Shown here piece by piece: positions 38,401-48,172 of a DNA stretch of 64,000 bases. Within the stretch, counting starts at the first letter, position 1, and each line of letters opens with the position of its first letter. The notes below the pieces were generated by a model. The model made no database searches, was not told the origin of the DNA, and saw only the letters and a list, made by a program, of their open reading frames with translations. The stretch covers positions 19,108,501 to 19,172,500 of the forward strand of contig AP031351.1 in NCBI GenBank assembly GCA_037833965.1. The letters are read 5' to 3'. This stretch comes from Marchantia polymorpha subsp. ruderalis. Taxonomy: Eukaryota; Streptophyta; Marchantiopsida; Marchantiales; Marchantiaceae. The position numbers and the translations under genes were made by a program.

Positions 38401-40640
38401 TATGTATTTGGGTGACGGTTTTGTTGCCGGTAGAGTAATTAGTCCGACGGGTTTTCTGTGGGGAAAACCGCGTATTTTCACTCGAAGAACTGATCGAAGA
38501 ATTTGGTTCGTTTCACATCTCGGTTTGAAATTGTTTACCGATTTTGCATTTTTCAATTGATTCGGTGTAGTGCATTTGGTTGCGTTTTATCTTTTCCAAG
38601 AGAGAAGAGTTTCAAGAAAAAGTCTGCGGCTAGAAATCGTCAATTTGTGAAACACTGTATCTAAGGTTTTTTGAAGCTGACAAAAGTCAGGTTTTAGTTG
38701 AGATTTTTAGATAGAGGAAATCAATGAAGACATAGGTCTTTATATCGCGGTGACGGATACGAAAGTGATGGTTCATTGGGTTTCGATTGAATACCAATTT
38801 TGATTGAAGATGGTTCGTGGAGCTCATGAGGTTACGGAGATGGCGGAACTGGATCGATTGAGTGGTCGGTCGATTCGTTGATATGATAGATTGACGCATG
38901 GGCCATCTTCGCGTGTCTGGAAAGGACAGAGAGAGGAAGAGGGAGCGAGCAACAAAGGGAGAATGGAGTGGAGCGATTGGATTCCATATACATTCGCTTG
39001 CGCTTTGCGCTATCAAGTCTGTACTTCCTCTTCTCTTCGCACAGTGTGATGCTACGGCCTATTCGGATTTTTGGTGCCCTGTCGTGCCGAAAGAAGTTGC
39101 TCGGAAGTCGCTGGCAATGCTGAGGTCTGGATCGTTGAGAGCTTTTCATGATCCACGAATGTGACACATTTCTTGAAGGTTGCTCGAAGGCGCGGCTCGT
39201 AAGAGTTGCGAAAAGACGAGCTGTGATTCCAACCTTTCCCTGCGACTCAACGGATGTTCTAGACTATCTGCAGCTGATGTGGAACAAGTGGAGAGGAGTA
39301 GACGTGCAAGACTATTGTTTTCTCGGCAACTATGAGGACTCTCTATCCCAAATCTTTACAAGAAAATCGACATTTTGTGTTGTAGTACGGGGAGAAGGTC
39401 TTTATTGGTTGATTTTTCCCATAGATCAAAAATCTTTACTTGGAGTGGATTGTGGAAAGCTTTGACTGCCCCCAATTGGCAGCTCAATTAGAACTCTACG
39501 GAACATGTTACTACACGCTCTCCGATGATAGACTGACCTACATACCCATCGTGTATCTAACGCTCCAAACTTTTCAGACGGTGTCGAGTCTAAAGCCCGC
39601 CTGCGAGAATCATCAGAGCTTCAGAATTCAAACAGAATTTTTAGTTTGATCATTGTAGGGGTCAAGTGAATTTTAGCCTGGACTTTTTGGCCAATGAACA
39701 CTGCCGTCTTGTTCATTCGTCGTACCAGCAAAATCCATTGTTTAATTTCCTGGTCAATCTAGCTGATTTTGCATACATGTTATGTACGTGATCACAGGTT
39801 AAAAATTTAGTAGTTGCAAGAAGGATTATCACGTGGGGAGCCAGCTCATGGGTTCGGTGGATTTTGAATTGAATCACGGATGTCGCGTTTTCTGTAGCCG
39901 AGGGCTATAGTGACTGCATGATCATGGACATTTGATAGTTGAGATGCAGTTTATACACGAGTAACCTCACTTGTAATAGTCACAAACAGAAGGTATATAC
40001 AATCCTTTCATAAGCAAGGTGACACAATGTGTCAAAGATAAAAGGAAGTTCATAGGCTCTACACTGGTTGAGTTTAATGACAATGAGAATGTTACTTTCA
40101 ATTTAGTTCAGTCAATTTAGATCACTTCTCGTATGTGTATAGAATGCTAATATATCAATCAACTAGCTCTACACCTTCTAGTTTTCAAAGCAAAGAATGT
40201 ATAGTTAGATATTTATACCTTCTTACTGTATACTGAGAAATACACTATACTGAGAAATTCTATATACTGATCTCAATTATCAAGGTGTGCAAGAAAATAA
40301 GCGTGAAATCAAGGTGAAATCGAGGTGGTGTGACTGTCCAAGCACAACATTTCAGGTTGTGAGAAAAAAAATAAAAATTGAAATAAGATAGTGGAAGGTT
40401 TATTAGTGAAGTTCATGTGAAGAGAATGGAGTTTGCATCCAGTCTCACTTATTGTAGTTTGAAGGTCCTATAGGTATGGTGTTGCATTTATCGTTTTCAT
40501 ATACAACCTGATCACAAAATGTTATGATTTTTTATTATTAGCCGGTTAGTGTACTTAAAATCTTTGTTTGTGATTTCCTTATGAAATCATAGTCTGATTG
40601 CCTACTAGTTGAATAGTAGAGTAGTTTCACTCCTCAACGT
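35461..40640. other. Unassigned, mainly AT-rich region
   Basis: No conserved peptide was recognised. 38250-39650 is more balanced and has overlapping frames of 85-111 codons on both strands (for example 39148-39465 plus, 38832-39167 minus). They could belong to an unknown gene but lack motifs and splice-consistent partners. 37500-38250 and 39650-40600 are AT-rich. No retroelement landmark was found until the leader of the Ty3-like element begins. Confidence 0.35.
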
Positions 40641-40846
40641 GGAGATGTTTTTCCAAGGTCTAGTTGGTGATAGATTTGTGACCGACCTACTGCTAGGAAA
40701 GTGAGAGCAAGGAGAAAGCTAGCAGGCGAACTACCATTTGTACGTGTTAAGTTGCTGGTGATTGGAGAGAGATGAAGATCAAATTGGGATCGCGATGCGA
40801 TGCGATGTCTCGTGTATGTTGTCTTGTTTTGTGTTGTGTATCTTTT

Positions 40847-40899
40847 AGACTGGAGAGTCGTTGCTAGCTGTTTGCTTGTGTTTGGATCCTCTCCAGTCT
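40847..40899. repeat. Perfect 11-bp inverted repeat in the leader of the Ty3-like element
   Basis: AGACTGGAGAG at 40847-40857 is the exact reverse complement of CTCTCCAGTCT at 40889-40899, with a 31-base loop. It lies about 340 bases upstream of the first recognisable gag codons. In a transcript it would form a stable stem, and leader stems are common in retroelement RNAs. A role is inferred only. Confidence 0.7.
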
Positions 40900-40997
40900 T
40901 GCTTCCTGGTGCGCGCCCGTGTTGGGGTGACGCTGATTTCCGGAGTAGTTTTACATCTGTGTGTTGTTGATAGCGCGGCTGGACTTGATCACCGGCC

Positions 40998-41055
40998 GGT
41001 CTATCTATTTTTCTCTCACGGTGAGACTAGAATGATGACCAATAGACCGTGAGAG
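40998..41055. repeat. Overlapping inverted repeats in the leader of the Ty3-like element
   Basis: CTCTCACGGT (41013-41022) pairs exactly with ACCGTGAGAG (41046-41055). GGTCTAT (40998-41004) pairs exactly with ATAGACC (41042-41048). The two right arms share bases 41046-41048, so the stems partly exclude each other. The local hairpin CTCAC/GTGAG at 41015-41025 is a third option. Confidence 0.6.
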
Positions 41056-41235
41056 TCTTCTTGCGATGATGACATGTTAGGTTGCCCATATCCCTTAGCA
41101 AGTAGGGCTAGAGTAGCTTACTGCGGCACGACGTCAGGTGCGGATAGGGTTATTGGGTGGAGATCGTGCAGTGGTGCCAGTTGAGTTTTTGTCATCACGG
41201 AGCAGTTTAGTGGTCCTGTTGAAGACCGCGGTGGA

Positions 41236-42004
41236 TTTACGTGGAGTGGATTCGGCTACCTTCACTTATCTTGTCAATTGTTGCGGAGGAGGACCAAGGT
41301 GTTGCGGACAGAGAGTATTCGTTGATGATATCGTCCAGTGTTTCAACCCCATTGATTTGGCACATGGACGGGATGTACGGGGTCGTGAAGGGCTCTCGAC
41401 GGTGCTCTGGTGAAGTGGGCACCATCGAGCTCGATGATTTTATTCACGAGTTCAACACGTGGTGTGATGCAATTTTTGCGTAACCGCACGTTATTCACAC
41501 GCTTCTTTGCATGTAAGTGGTTTTTTCAGCATTTGAAGGGGTCTTCCATGGACGATTATCATGAGTTTGGGAGAGATTATGCTGCAGCGATTGATGCATG
41601 GGGACGTCATTGGTATCCAAACTACTTATTCATTACCCATGATGGTGTGGGTACCAGTGGAGGTGCGAGTAGCAGCATCAGTAGAGGTGCGAGTAGTAGC
41701 GTCAGCGAGGGTACCAGTGGAGGAGTTGGCGCAACTAGTGTTGGTACTAGTAGCGGTACGGTTAGCATGGCTGGTGGCGGCATGAGTGGAGATGCTAATG
41801 ACGTACCTTCGTTTAGCCTCATTCTTGAGTTCTTCAAGAGGTTGAGGAAGAAATATCATGGTATGAAGACGGAGAAGTTGAGGAGTCTCCAGGAGTTTGA
41901 GCGAAAGACTGGCGAGAGTCTTCAGGAGGCATACACTCGTATGCGCCGATTGATCTTAGTTACTCACGGTGTGAATGAGGCACGGCCTGTCGAGTATTGG
42001 TACT
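41236..42004 (+). pseudogene. Ty3-like gag remnant, 5' part (interrupted by insertion)
   Basis: The start of gag is read in one frame (about 41330-41470, including ELDDFIHEFNTWCD). After a frameshift it continues in the 41410-42009 frame with FFQHLKG, a Gly/Ser-rich low-complexity insert (41640-41800), and then a retrotransposon gag helix region (LQEFERKTGESLQEAYTRMR). The frame stops abruptly at VEYWY, because a 4.9-kb unit entered at 42004/42005. The homologous continuation resumes at 46911. Gag would build the virus-like particle of the element. The frameshift, the insertion and later stops make this copy dead. Confidence 0.8.
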
Positions 42005-42109
42005 TGTAATAATCCACCAAAGGCTAAAACTGCAATATAGTGGTAGAAAGGTCAAATCCACATGGACAGAGGCAACACACAGAGTACAAAGTGTCACATT
42101 TAACAAACT

Positions 42110-42590
42110 ATTGAAGAGTTTGAATTCTCAGGCGACTGTCACTTCCAGAAATACTGCAAGTGTCCGCTCGGAGATCATTCGGAGGTTGCACAGTGCAGCG
42201 TAGTTCACTCAACACACACACACACCTGAAACTATAGAAACACAACTCAGAGGTCGGTTAAGACCTCTACTTAAGATTTCAGGGGGGAAGTCTCTCGCGA
42301 ATACACTCAGCAAATCTATGGTCAGTGACTCCCAACTCCGGCTTTTACAACCCTTCACTAGTTTTTGCTAGCATAGGAAACCCGGAGTGGACTTACTACT
42401 TCAGATCGAAGTCACTCACACGCGGTGAACAACACACTCAACTCACAAAACGCGCAGAGAACACAGGTCCGAACTGAGAGATTCAACTAAGAAACGATCC
42501 AGTAGCACACCATAACAGTCTATTGAAGAGTTTGAATTCTTAGGCACTTGTCATTCCCAGAAATACTACAGGGGTTGCCCTAAAGGCACC
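42110..42590. repeat. Internal duplications in the 3' part of element A
   Basis: ATTGAAGAGTTTGAATTCT followed by a related block (..CACTTCCAGAAATACT / ..CATTCCCAGAAATACT) occurs at about 42110 and again at about 42532, an offset near 422 bp. A second, shorter duplication follows: TCAAGTATCTAACTAG.. at about 42720 against TCAAGTCTCTAACCAG.. at about 42785. The other family members have this block once, so the duplication is specific to this copy among those seen. Confidence 0.65.
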
Positions 42591-43108
42591 TGCTGCAGCG
42601 TAACCTGAATTACAACCAAGGCTTACTCGAAGTAACCAAACTTCACTTTGGCATTCAGGGGGAAAAATCCCGAAGGAGTACAATCAGGAACAATCACTCG
42701 AAAGTGTAAGGGGGAACTGTTCAAGTATCTAACTAGTTACTAGCTCTGAGCATCGGCAATCACCCGCAGGTGTAGATCCGAACTACTCAAGTCTCTAACC
42801 AGTGTACTAGCTCTGAACATTCGGCCGAAGGCCTTCAGCTACAAAATGCGGATCGCCAAGTTGTAGCTCCTCTTGCGTGGTGACAGAACTAAGGACACAA
42901 ACACGCAGAGAAAATGAGTTCCTGATCTGCACTTCCGAAACTGGAAGAATCCGAAGGCAAGACGCCTTGAACTACTTTATACCTTCTAAGTCCTAACTAA
43001 CACTACACTCTACACTACGCTACACTACACGCTTGCACGAAACCACGCTACGCTGCTGCACTCTGGAGATCCTGTACTGCGCCTTCTTCGCGACGGACTG
43101 CCGCGCAC

Positions 43109-45652
43109 TTACTCCTTACCCGACCAGTCTTCAGCTCGATTGCGCAGGCCCAGCCGCCGCAACACCGCAGTAACCTCCGTCTCGAGGGTGGCCATGGTGT
43201 CCCGCGACCTTGACAGAAACAAATCTACCTTCTTCGCCACTCGCCGCCGGCTCCGACTGTCACTCGACATCAAACCCGCCGCACGAAGCTCTAACTCGCG
43301 CAGTGTGAGTTTCTCCTGCGCAGCCACTTCCCAGAGGGTGTAACCTCTGAGACAATAGTTGACTCGCCTCACCAACTCCTCTTTCGTGCGATCTGCCTCC
43401 CGCCGGCGATCGTCTTCAACCACTACTAACTGCAACTCTGCGTCCACACGCTGCGCTCTCAATTCCCCGCACTCCGATTGCAGTTTGCGGATTAACTCTT
43501 CATCCGCCTAACGTGCGAGCTGACACTGCTCCAGCAACCGTGTCTGCCGCACGAGCTCCTTTGACAAAATTTGATTCTAAGTCTGCTCAGAATCCAGCTC
43601 ATCTGCGAGCTTCGCTTTCTCCTTGGCGAACTACTTCTTCGCCTCCTCAAACTACTCATCGCGCACCTTGTCGACGGCCTTCTGCACCTTCCGCGAAAGA
43701 GCAATATGGCCCCGCAGGCACTCATTCTTCTCCCGCAGATCTTTAATGTCCGCATCCAGGCGTGCCAACAACTTGCTGGTGCGGACTTTAGTGCGAGTCT
43801 GCCTGCGCACTAACTCAACGTAGGATCCAGGCTTCCGGAGGTCTGCATACTTCGTTACCTTGCGATCGAGATACCTCAGCAGAGGTACCACCTGCTCGCC
43901 AAGTGCCGCCGTCGGCATGCCTGCCACCGATTGCTCCTCCTCCTCGTCTGATCCCTATTCTCCTTCTTCGTCATCCTCCGCATTGAGGATTTCGGTCGCC
44001 ACTGAATTCCCTGGCGATTCTCGTGAGTGGGGTTGAGTAGCGTCTGCGTCGTCTGCTGATGCTGCTGCCTCACTGCTCCCGGCCAAAATGTTTAAGGCGG
44101 TGGGGGATTTTGGTTGTGACAAACTCGCACCGCTCGCCCATCCTGTTACTACCAACTCCGCATCGCCGAAGGCGTTTGTGCGGAAGGTGTTTGTGCGGAA
44201 GTCAATTGTGCGGATTGCACACGTGCCTCCCCCTTCTGCTTGTCATTCTGCTCCTTCGATAGGTCCTGCTCCTTTGATAGATCCTGCTCCGAAGGTGCTT
44301 CCGCCGAAGGCGCATCTGTCGGCGGCGCTTCCGCCGAAGGCGGCTCGCCTGAAGTCCCTTGAGCCGTAGGCGCACCTTCCGGTGGACTCACCGCCGAAGG
44401 CGCTTGCCACGAGGGCTTCCTACTTGCAATTTCTTGAGCCGAAGGCCCTTGAGCCGAAGGCGCATCTTCCGCCGGCTCCTTTCCCTTCCTCCGCTGCGCC
44501 GAAGGCGCTCGAGCCGAAGGCCCCAGCCCCGAAGGCGAGTCCGCGTACGGTGCTCGTGCAGAACACCACACGCGGCACATTCGTCGGTGCCGCGTGTCGT
44601 CTCTCTTGGCCTGAAGACCGTCTTGCTTCCGCCGAAGGCATCCGTGCCTTCGGCGTAGAGAGTTCCGCTGACGCCTCTGCAGCCCGTGTGTTCCCATCCT
44701 CTTCCGAGGATGGTGTCTCCTTCTCTCCGGCGGCACGTCCTGCCTCCGCGCTACTTGCAGGCAACACGAGCATGCGTGCTTTCTGCTTCGGCCGACTGCA
44801 GAGCTCGTGTAGTGGCCGCTTCCGTTTGAGAGCAGCCGAATCGCGATGTTGGCCCTTCTCTGCTTCTCCCTTCCATCTCCGCTTCCGCAGCACTTGCGCT
44901 GCGAATGATTCTACTCCCGCTCCCGGTTGGGCTGGTGGTGTAAAAGCAGGAGTCTCTTCCTCGTCGGTGTCGACCTCGACGTCCTTCACATACCGCCAGG
45001 GATTGCTGAGTGACAGCAGTGGAAACTGAACACGCTCGGTCGCGGTTAGACAACCCATCGACCGATAAAAGTTGATCAAGAAGAGGGAGAGGTGATTGAT
45101 CGATCTCCCCTTCTCCTCAAACGCATGCTGCCGCGTTATCTTCCATAAGATGCGCGCCCAGTGAATCGGAGCTCCGACCAACGCCAGCTCCACGAAGGAC
45201 ACTTGCCAAGAAGTGATGTATGTGGTCCTATGCGGCTGCAAGAGTTGGAGAAGTGCTACCGCGACATATCTGCGGTAGCGATCCTTGTAGTCCCGGGTCT
45301 TGTACCCGTTCTTGTTGGACTTGGCACTCTTGAATATGGTCGCGAAGGAAATCTCCTCCTCCTTCGTGACCTTGATACTCTCGCTATCGAATATGAGATG
45401 TCCGTCCTCTCCCGCACATCTTCCCAGTACCTGTTCCCAATCTTGGATGGTCCATCGCTCTACGTGCGGTCGAAACCCGCGCATAGGTTGGTCTCTCTCC
45501 TTCTGCCATTCGCGCACCATGTCCTGGCACACGTAATTCCATCCCCACAGGAGGAAATCGAGCTTCACCGCAGACAACTAGTGCTGGAAAGCGCGCAGCC
45601 CAATCTGCGGAATCTTCAGCGGAATCATCCGCAGCTGAGTTGCTTTCGACAT
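43109..45652 (-). pseudogene. Decayed long ORF of element A (coiled-coil protein of unknown role)
   Basis: The likely start is the ATG at 45652-45650 (MSKATQLRMIPLKIP), which aligns with MALKKSEKVRRLVPLKVP of the 56925-60442 unit. An in-frame TAG at 45578-45580 breaks it. The frame then stays open for 385 codons to 44420, with LDFLLWGWN, TTYITSWQVSF, HWARILWKI and LSLFLINFYRSMGCLT matching the related copies. The middle (44150-44750) is rich in Pro-Ser-Ala or Ala-Phe-Gly, made of CGCCTTCGGCG words read in different frames. The C-terminal part (43927-43652 and 43462-43109) is Arg/Glu/Leu-rich coiled coil and ends at 43109. Function is unknown. The N-terminal region faintly resembles plant transposon-associated proteins, but I cannot name a domain. 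Confidence 0.65.
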
Positions 45653-46725
45653 CGCGTTCTTGAAATCGTACTTTGCAAACTCTCCTGTGCTATGCCCAAG
45701 CTTCTTGCTTGCGGCTGCGATTCCTCTAAAAACTCTACTCTTCCTCAATTCCCGCGGTCGCGCACTCAATTCTCCCTCTGCTATGCAAGCCTCTGCGCGT
45801 CGCTTTCTCGGATTTCTCTCTGCGAGCATGTGTGCGCGCGCAGCTCTCTCGAGAAATCGAAATCGCAAATTCAAGAATGAGTCGCCCGTCCTCTGCTCAC
45901 AAGATTTCATTGTCCACACTTGGTCGTGAGTGTCGACTCACTTGATGGCTGGGCCGGCTTGGAGGCGTAACGGCCCTCCTTTCGCACGCTCGACTTCACG
46001 CTCCGCCGTTGCGCGGACTCACACGCTTGAAAATTGAATTTGATTTATGTCATCGTACTTCGCCGCGGCCGTGTTCGTGCAGTGCCGAAGGCGCGGCGGC
46101 GAAGGCGTTGACCCGCAGCGCCGAAGGCGTACATCTACCGCCGAAGGCGTTGACTCCCAGCACCGCAGGCAAACATCTTGAAGACGTCCGTCGACGTAGG
46201 TGCATCGCCGAAGGCGTTAACCGCAGTCAACGGGTCTTGTCTTGTCTTGTCTTGTCTTGTCTATCGATCCCTCTTGTCCCCCTGAAGGCGCATTTACCGC
46301 CGGAGCTCCGTTCCGCCGAAGGCGCACATGTCCGTACCGCCGAAGGCGTTCGACCGAAGGCGGACCGTACTGAGTTGCTACCCCCGAAGGCGTTTACCTA
46401 ATCTTGATGCGTTGGCGCCGAAGGCGCCGTACGAAGAAGTTCACCCCCGAAGGCGAACATCTAGGGCCAAAGGCGGCTCGTCCGTCGACCTAGCTCTTCC
46501 GCCGAAGGCGCTCCCTCTCCATATCTTCTGATAATTATAACTCCTTGATTCCTCATCCGTTCCAACAAGTTCTTGGGCTCGTTAGAACAAGCGCGTTGAG
46601 CTCTTTCCAACGAGTCCCTAACCAAGTCAAGGTGTTGTGAATTGATTAAGTTCTGAGGGACTTCCCTAGCGCCGAAGGCGGATTATGCGCCTTGCGCCGA
46701 AGGAGATTCCCTTCAGAATCGATCG
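44160..46725. repeat. Dispersed CGCCGAAGGCG mini-hairpin words
   Basis: The core CCGAAGG, usually within (C)GCCGAAGGC(G), recurs about 25 times in two clusters, 44160-44660 and 46080-46720, in both coding and non-coding parts of element A. Each is a small palindrome: GCC and GGC arms around a GAA loop. Copies are irregularly spaced and nearly all in one orientation, so this is not a simple tandem array. At least one copy in the opposite sense (GCCTTCGGCG) lies near 44651. DNA with a C-GAA-G loop is known to fold into unusually stable mini-hairpins. Confidence 0.85.
46236..46260. repeat. (CTTGT)5 pentanucleotide tandem repeat
   Basis: Five perfect CTTGT units, followed by CT, lie between two CGCCGAAGGCG-rich segments in the upstream (minus-strand sense) part of element A. 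Confidence 0.95.
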
Positions 46726-46910
46726 TTCAGGCCGGGTCGCCTGTTCCAAACATTGTGTCCAACTCCTGGATTCTACGAGATCATACGAGACCCGCGATTA
46801 TTCATCTTCACTCTATTTAAATGTACCGATTACCATTTACACGGATGCTGCAGTACTGTTTTCCAAAAATATTTTAAATTCCGCACAAAAACAAAAAGTG
46901 GGTTACCACA

Positions 46911-47662
46911 GTACCGGATTCTGGACAGAGAGTTGCGGAGGAGAGTTCGTGACGCTACTCTCATGAGCGATGCGTCACCCACATTGTTCCATGTGTTTGC
47001 TCTTTCTTAGAAGATTGAGCTTAACATGATGGAGGAGAGGGTGATGACGTCTTCATTTGCGAGGGATACGACCACTACCTCGCGTATCCCACATAGCACA
47101 ACATAGTCTTGCCCCATGGGTGGTGGTAATGGGAGTCGTGGAGTTCATACACGACATACTTCAGGTCACAGAGAGCCTAGTGTGCGGCCATCATTGCCTT
47201 CATTTTCTGCTCAGCCACATGGACCATCATGTAGGACATGCGGAGGTGGTCATATGAGGAAGGATTGTCCTCATGAGAAAGGAAGACAAACTTTACAGGC
47301 TAGGCCACAACCGGCACAGTTGGTGTGTGATCATTGTGATCGAGCAGGTTATCCTCGAGAGCGTTGTTTTGACCTTCATCCGGATTTTAGATCTAGAGGT
47401 AGAAGTCGTGGCGGTGATGCTCCACGAGGCCGAGGTGGTAGAGGTACCAGTGCCATTGAGCGTACCGTAACGAGTAGTACTTCTGCCACAAAGAGCATTG
47501 ATTGGAGTGAGCAGTTGGAGCAGAGGCTTGCTACTATGGTTGGTCTTGGGTGAGCACTTCCACATCTTACAAGGCAGAGGATTTTTCCTATTTGGCGAGT
47601 GCAGCACAAGTGGAGGCATCAGTTGCAGTGACCAGAGGTGGTGCTCGCGCTTCAAAGCTACG
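46911..47662 (+). pseudogene. Ty3-like gag remnant, 3' part with two zinc knuckles
   Basis: The frame resumes directly after the right target duplication with RILDRELRRRVRDATL. It then runs through KIELNMMEERV to two zinc knuckles. CRTCGGGHMRKDC keeps all four ligands. In CDHCDRAGYPRERC the expected His is Tyr. Two in-frame stops (TAG near 47008 and near 47105) and a loss of frame near 47550 break it. In the next frame the protein continues through SYLASAAQVEASVAVTRGG to about 47660, where a second inserted unit begins. The zinc knuckles would bind the element's RNA. It is the same element as the 41236-42004 segment. Confidence 0.8.
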
Positions 47663-48172
47663 AGATGCGATGAGATGATAGATTTGATCTCACGAGGACA
47701 AAAACAACCACAAAAGTTACAATTTGTCACGTATTAGCATTCTATTCATGAGTTTTACTTCTTAGGCCAATGCCACTCCCAGAAAACACTACTCAGCTAC
47801 GGCCGAAGACTTGCAAAGTAGCGCATGATCACACTCACAACCTGAAACTTCTCCAATCAACGCGTGCGGAAATCAACTGCGATCCCACACTCAGATTTCA
47901 GGGGGATAACTTCCCAACATTGCATATCACCCGACTCATTGACCCGAAGATCCAGACCCGAATTTGCTTAATTCCAAGGAACTCTCGGCTACTCAGAGCA
48001 TTCAAGCTGGATACACACAACTTCCGATGCGGTAACTTAAACAAACATGAGCGCACTGTGCCCGATGCTTGGATCACACACCAGCGCACACACACAGTGG
48101 ATACAGATTCACATTCAAGACAAGTCAATTGACAGAAAAGTCCCCCAGGATAAGAGCCTTGGGTCTCTTTAT

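Larger units (their letters stand above)
42005..46910 (-). mobile_element. Element A: 4.9-kb TG..CA unit inserted in the Ty3-like gag
   Basis: The unit begins TGTAATAATCCAC and ends GTGGGTTACCACA. The ends form an imperfect 13-bp inverted repeat (10 of 13, all differences being transitions). It is flanked by GTACT at 42000-42004 and GTACC at 46911-46915, a 5-bp target duplication with one C/T difference. Removing it restores an uninterrupted gag context. Its minus strand carries a decayed coiled-coil frame (43109-45652) homologous to that of the 56925-60442 unit. The left end carries an about 422-bp internal duplication. The right part is full of CGCCGAAGGCG words. No RT, integrase or terminal direct repeats are visible. 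Confidence 0.8.

Noticed and set aside
39148..39465. 105-codon plus-strand frame as a gene
   Set aside because: No motif, no splice-consistent neighbours, and it overlaps open frames on the other strand. It was kept only as part of an unassigned region.
41138..41185. Possible tRNA primer-binding site (TGGTGCCAG near 41172) for the Ty3-like element
   Set aside because: The match to a tRNA 3' end is short and no 5' LTR border was found before it.
44149..45029. Plus-strand Pro/Lys/Ala-rich open frames within element A
   Set aside because: They are antisense shadows produced by the CGCCGAAGGCG words. The homology to the other copies is on the minus strand.
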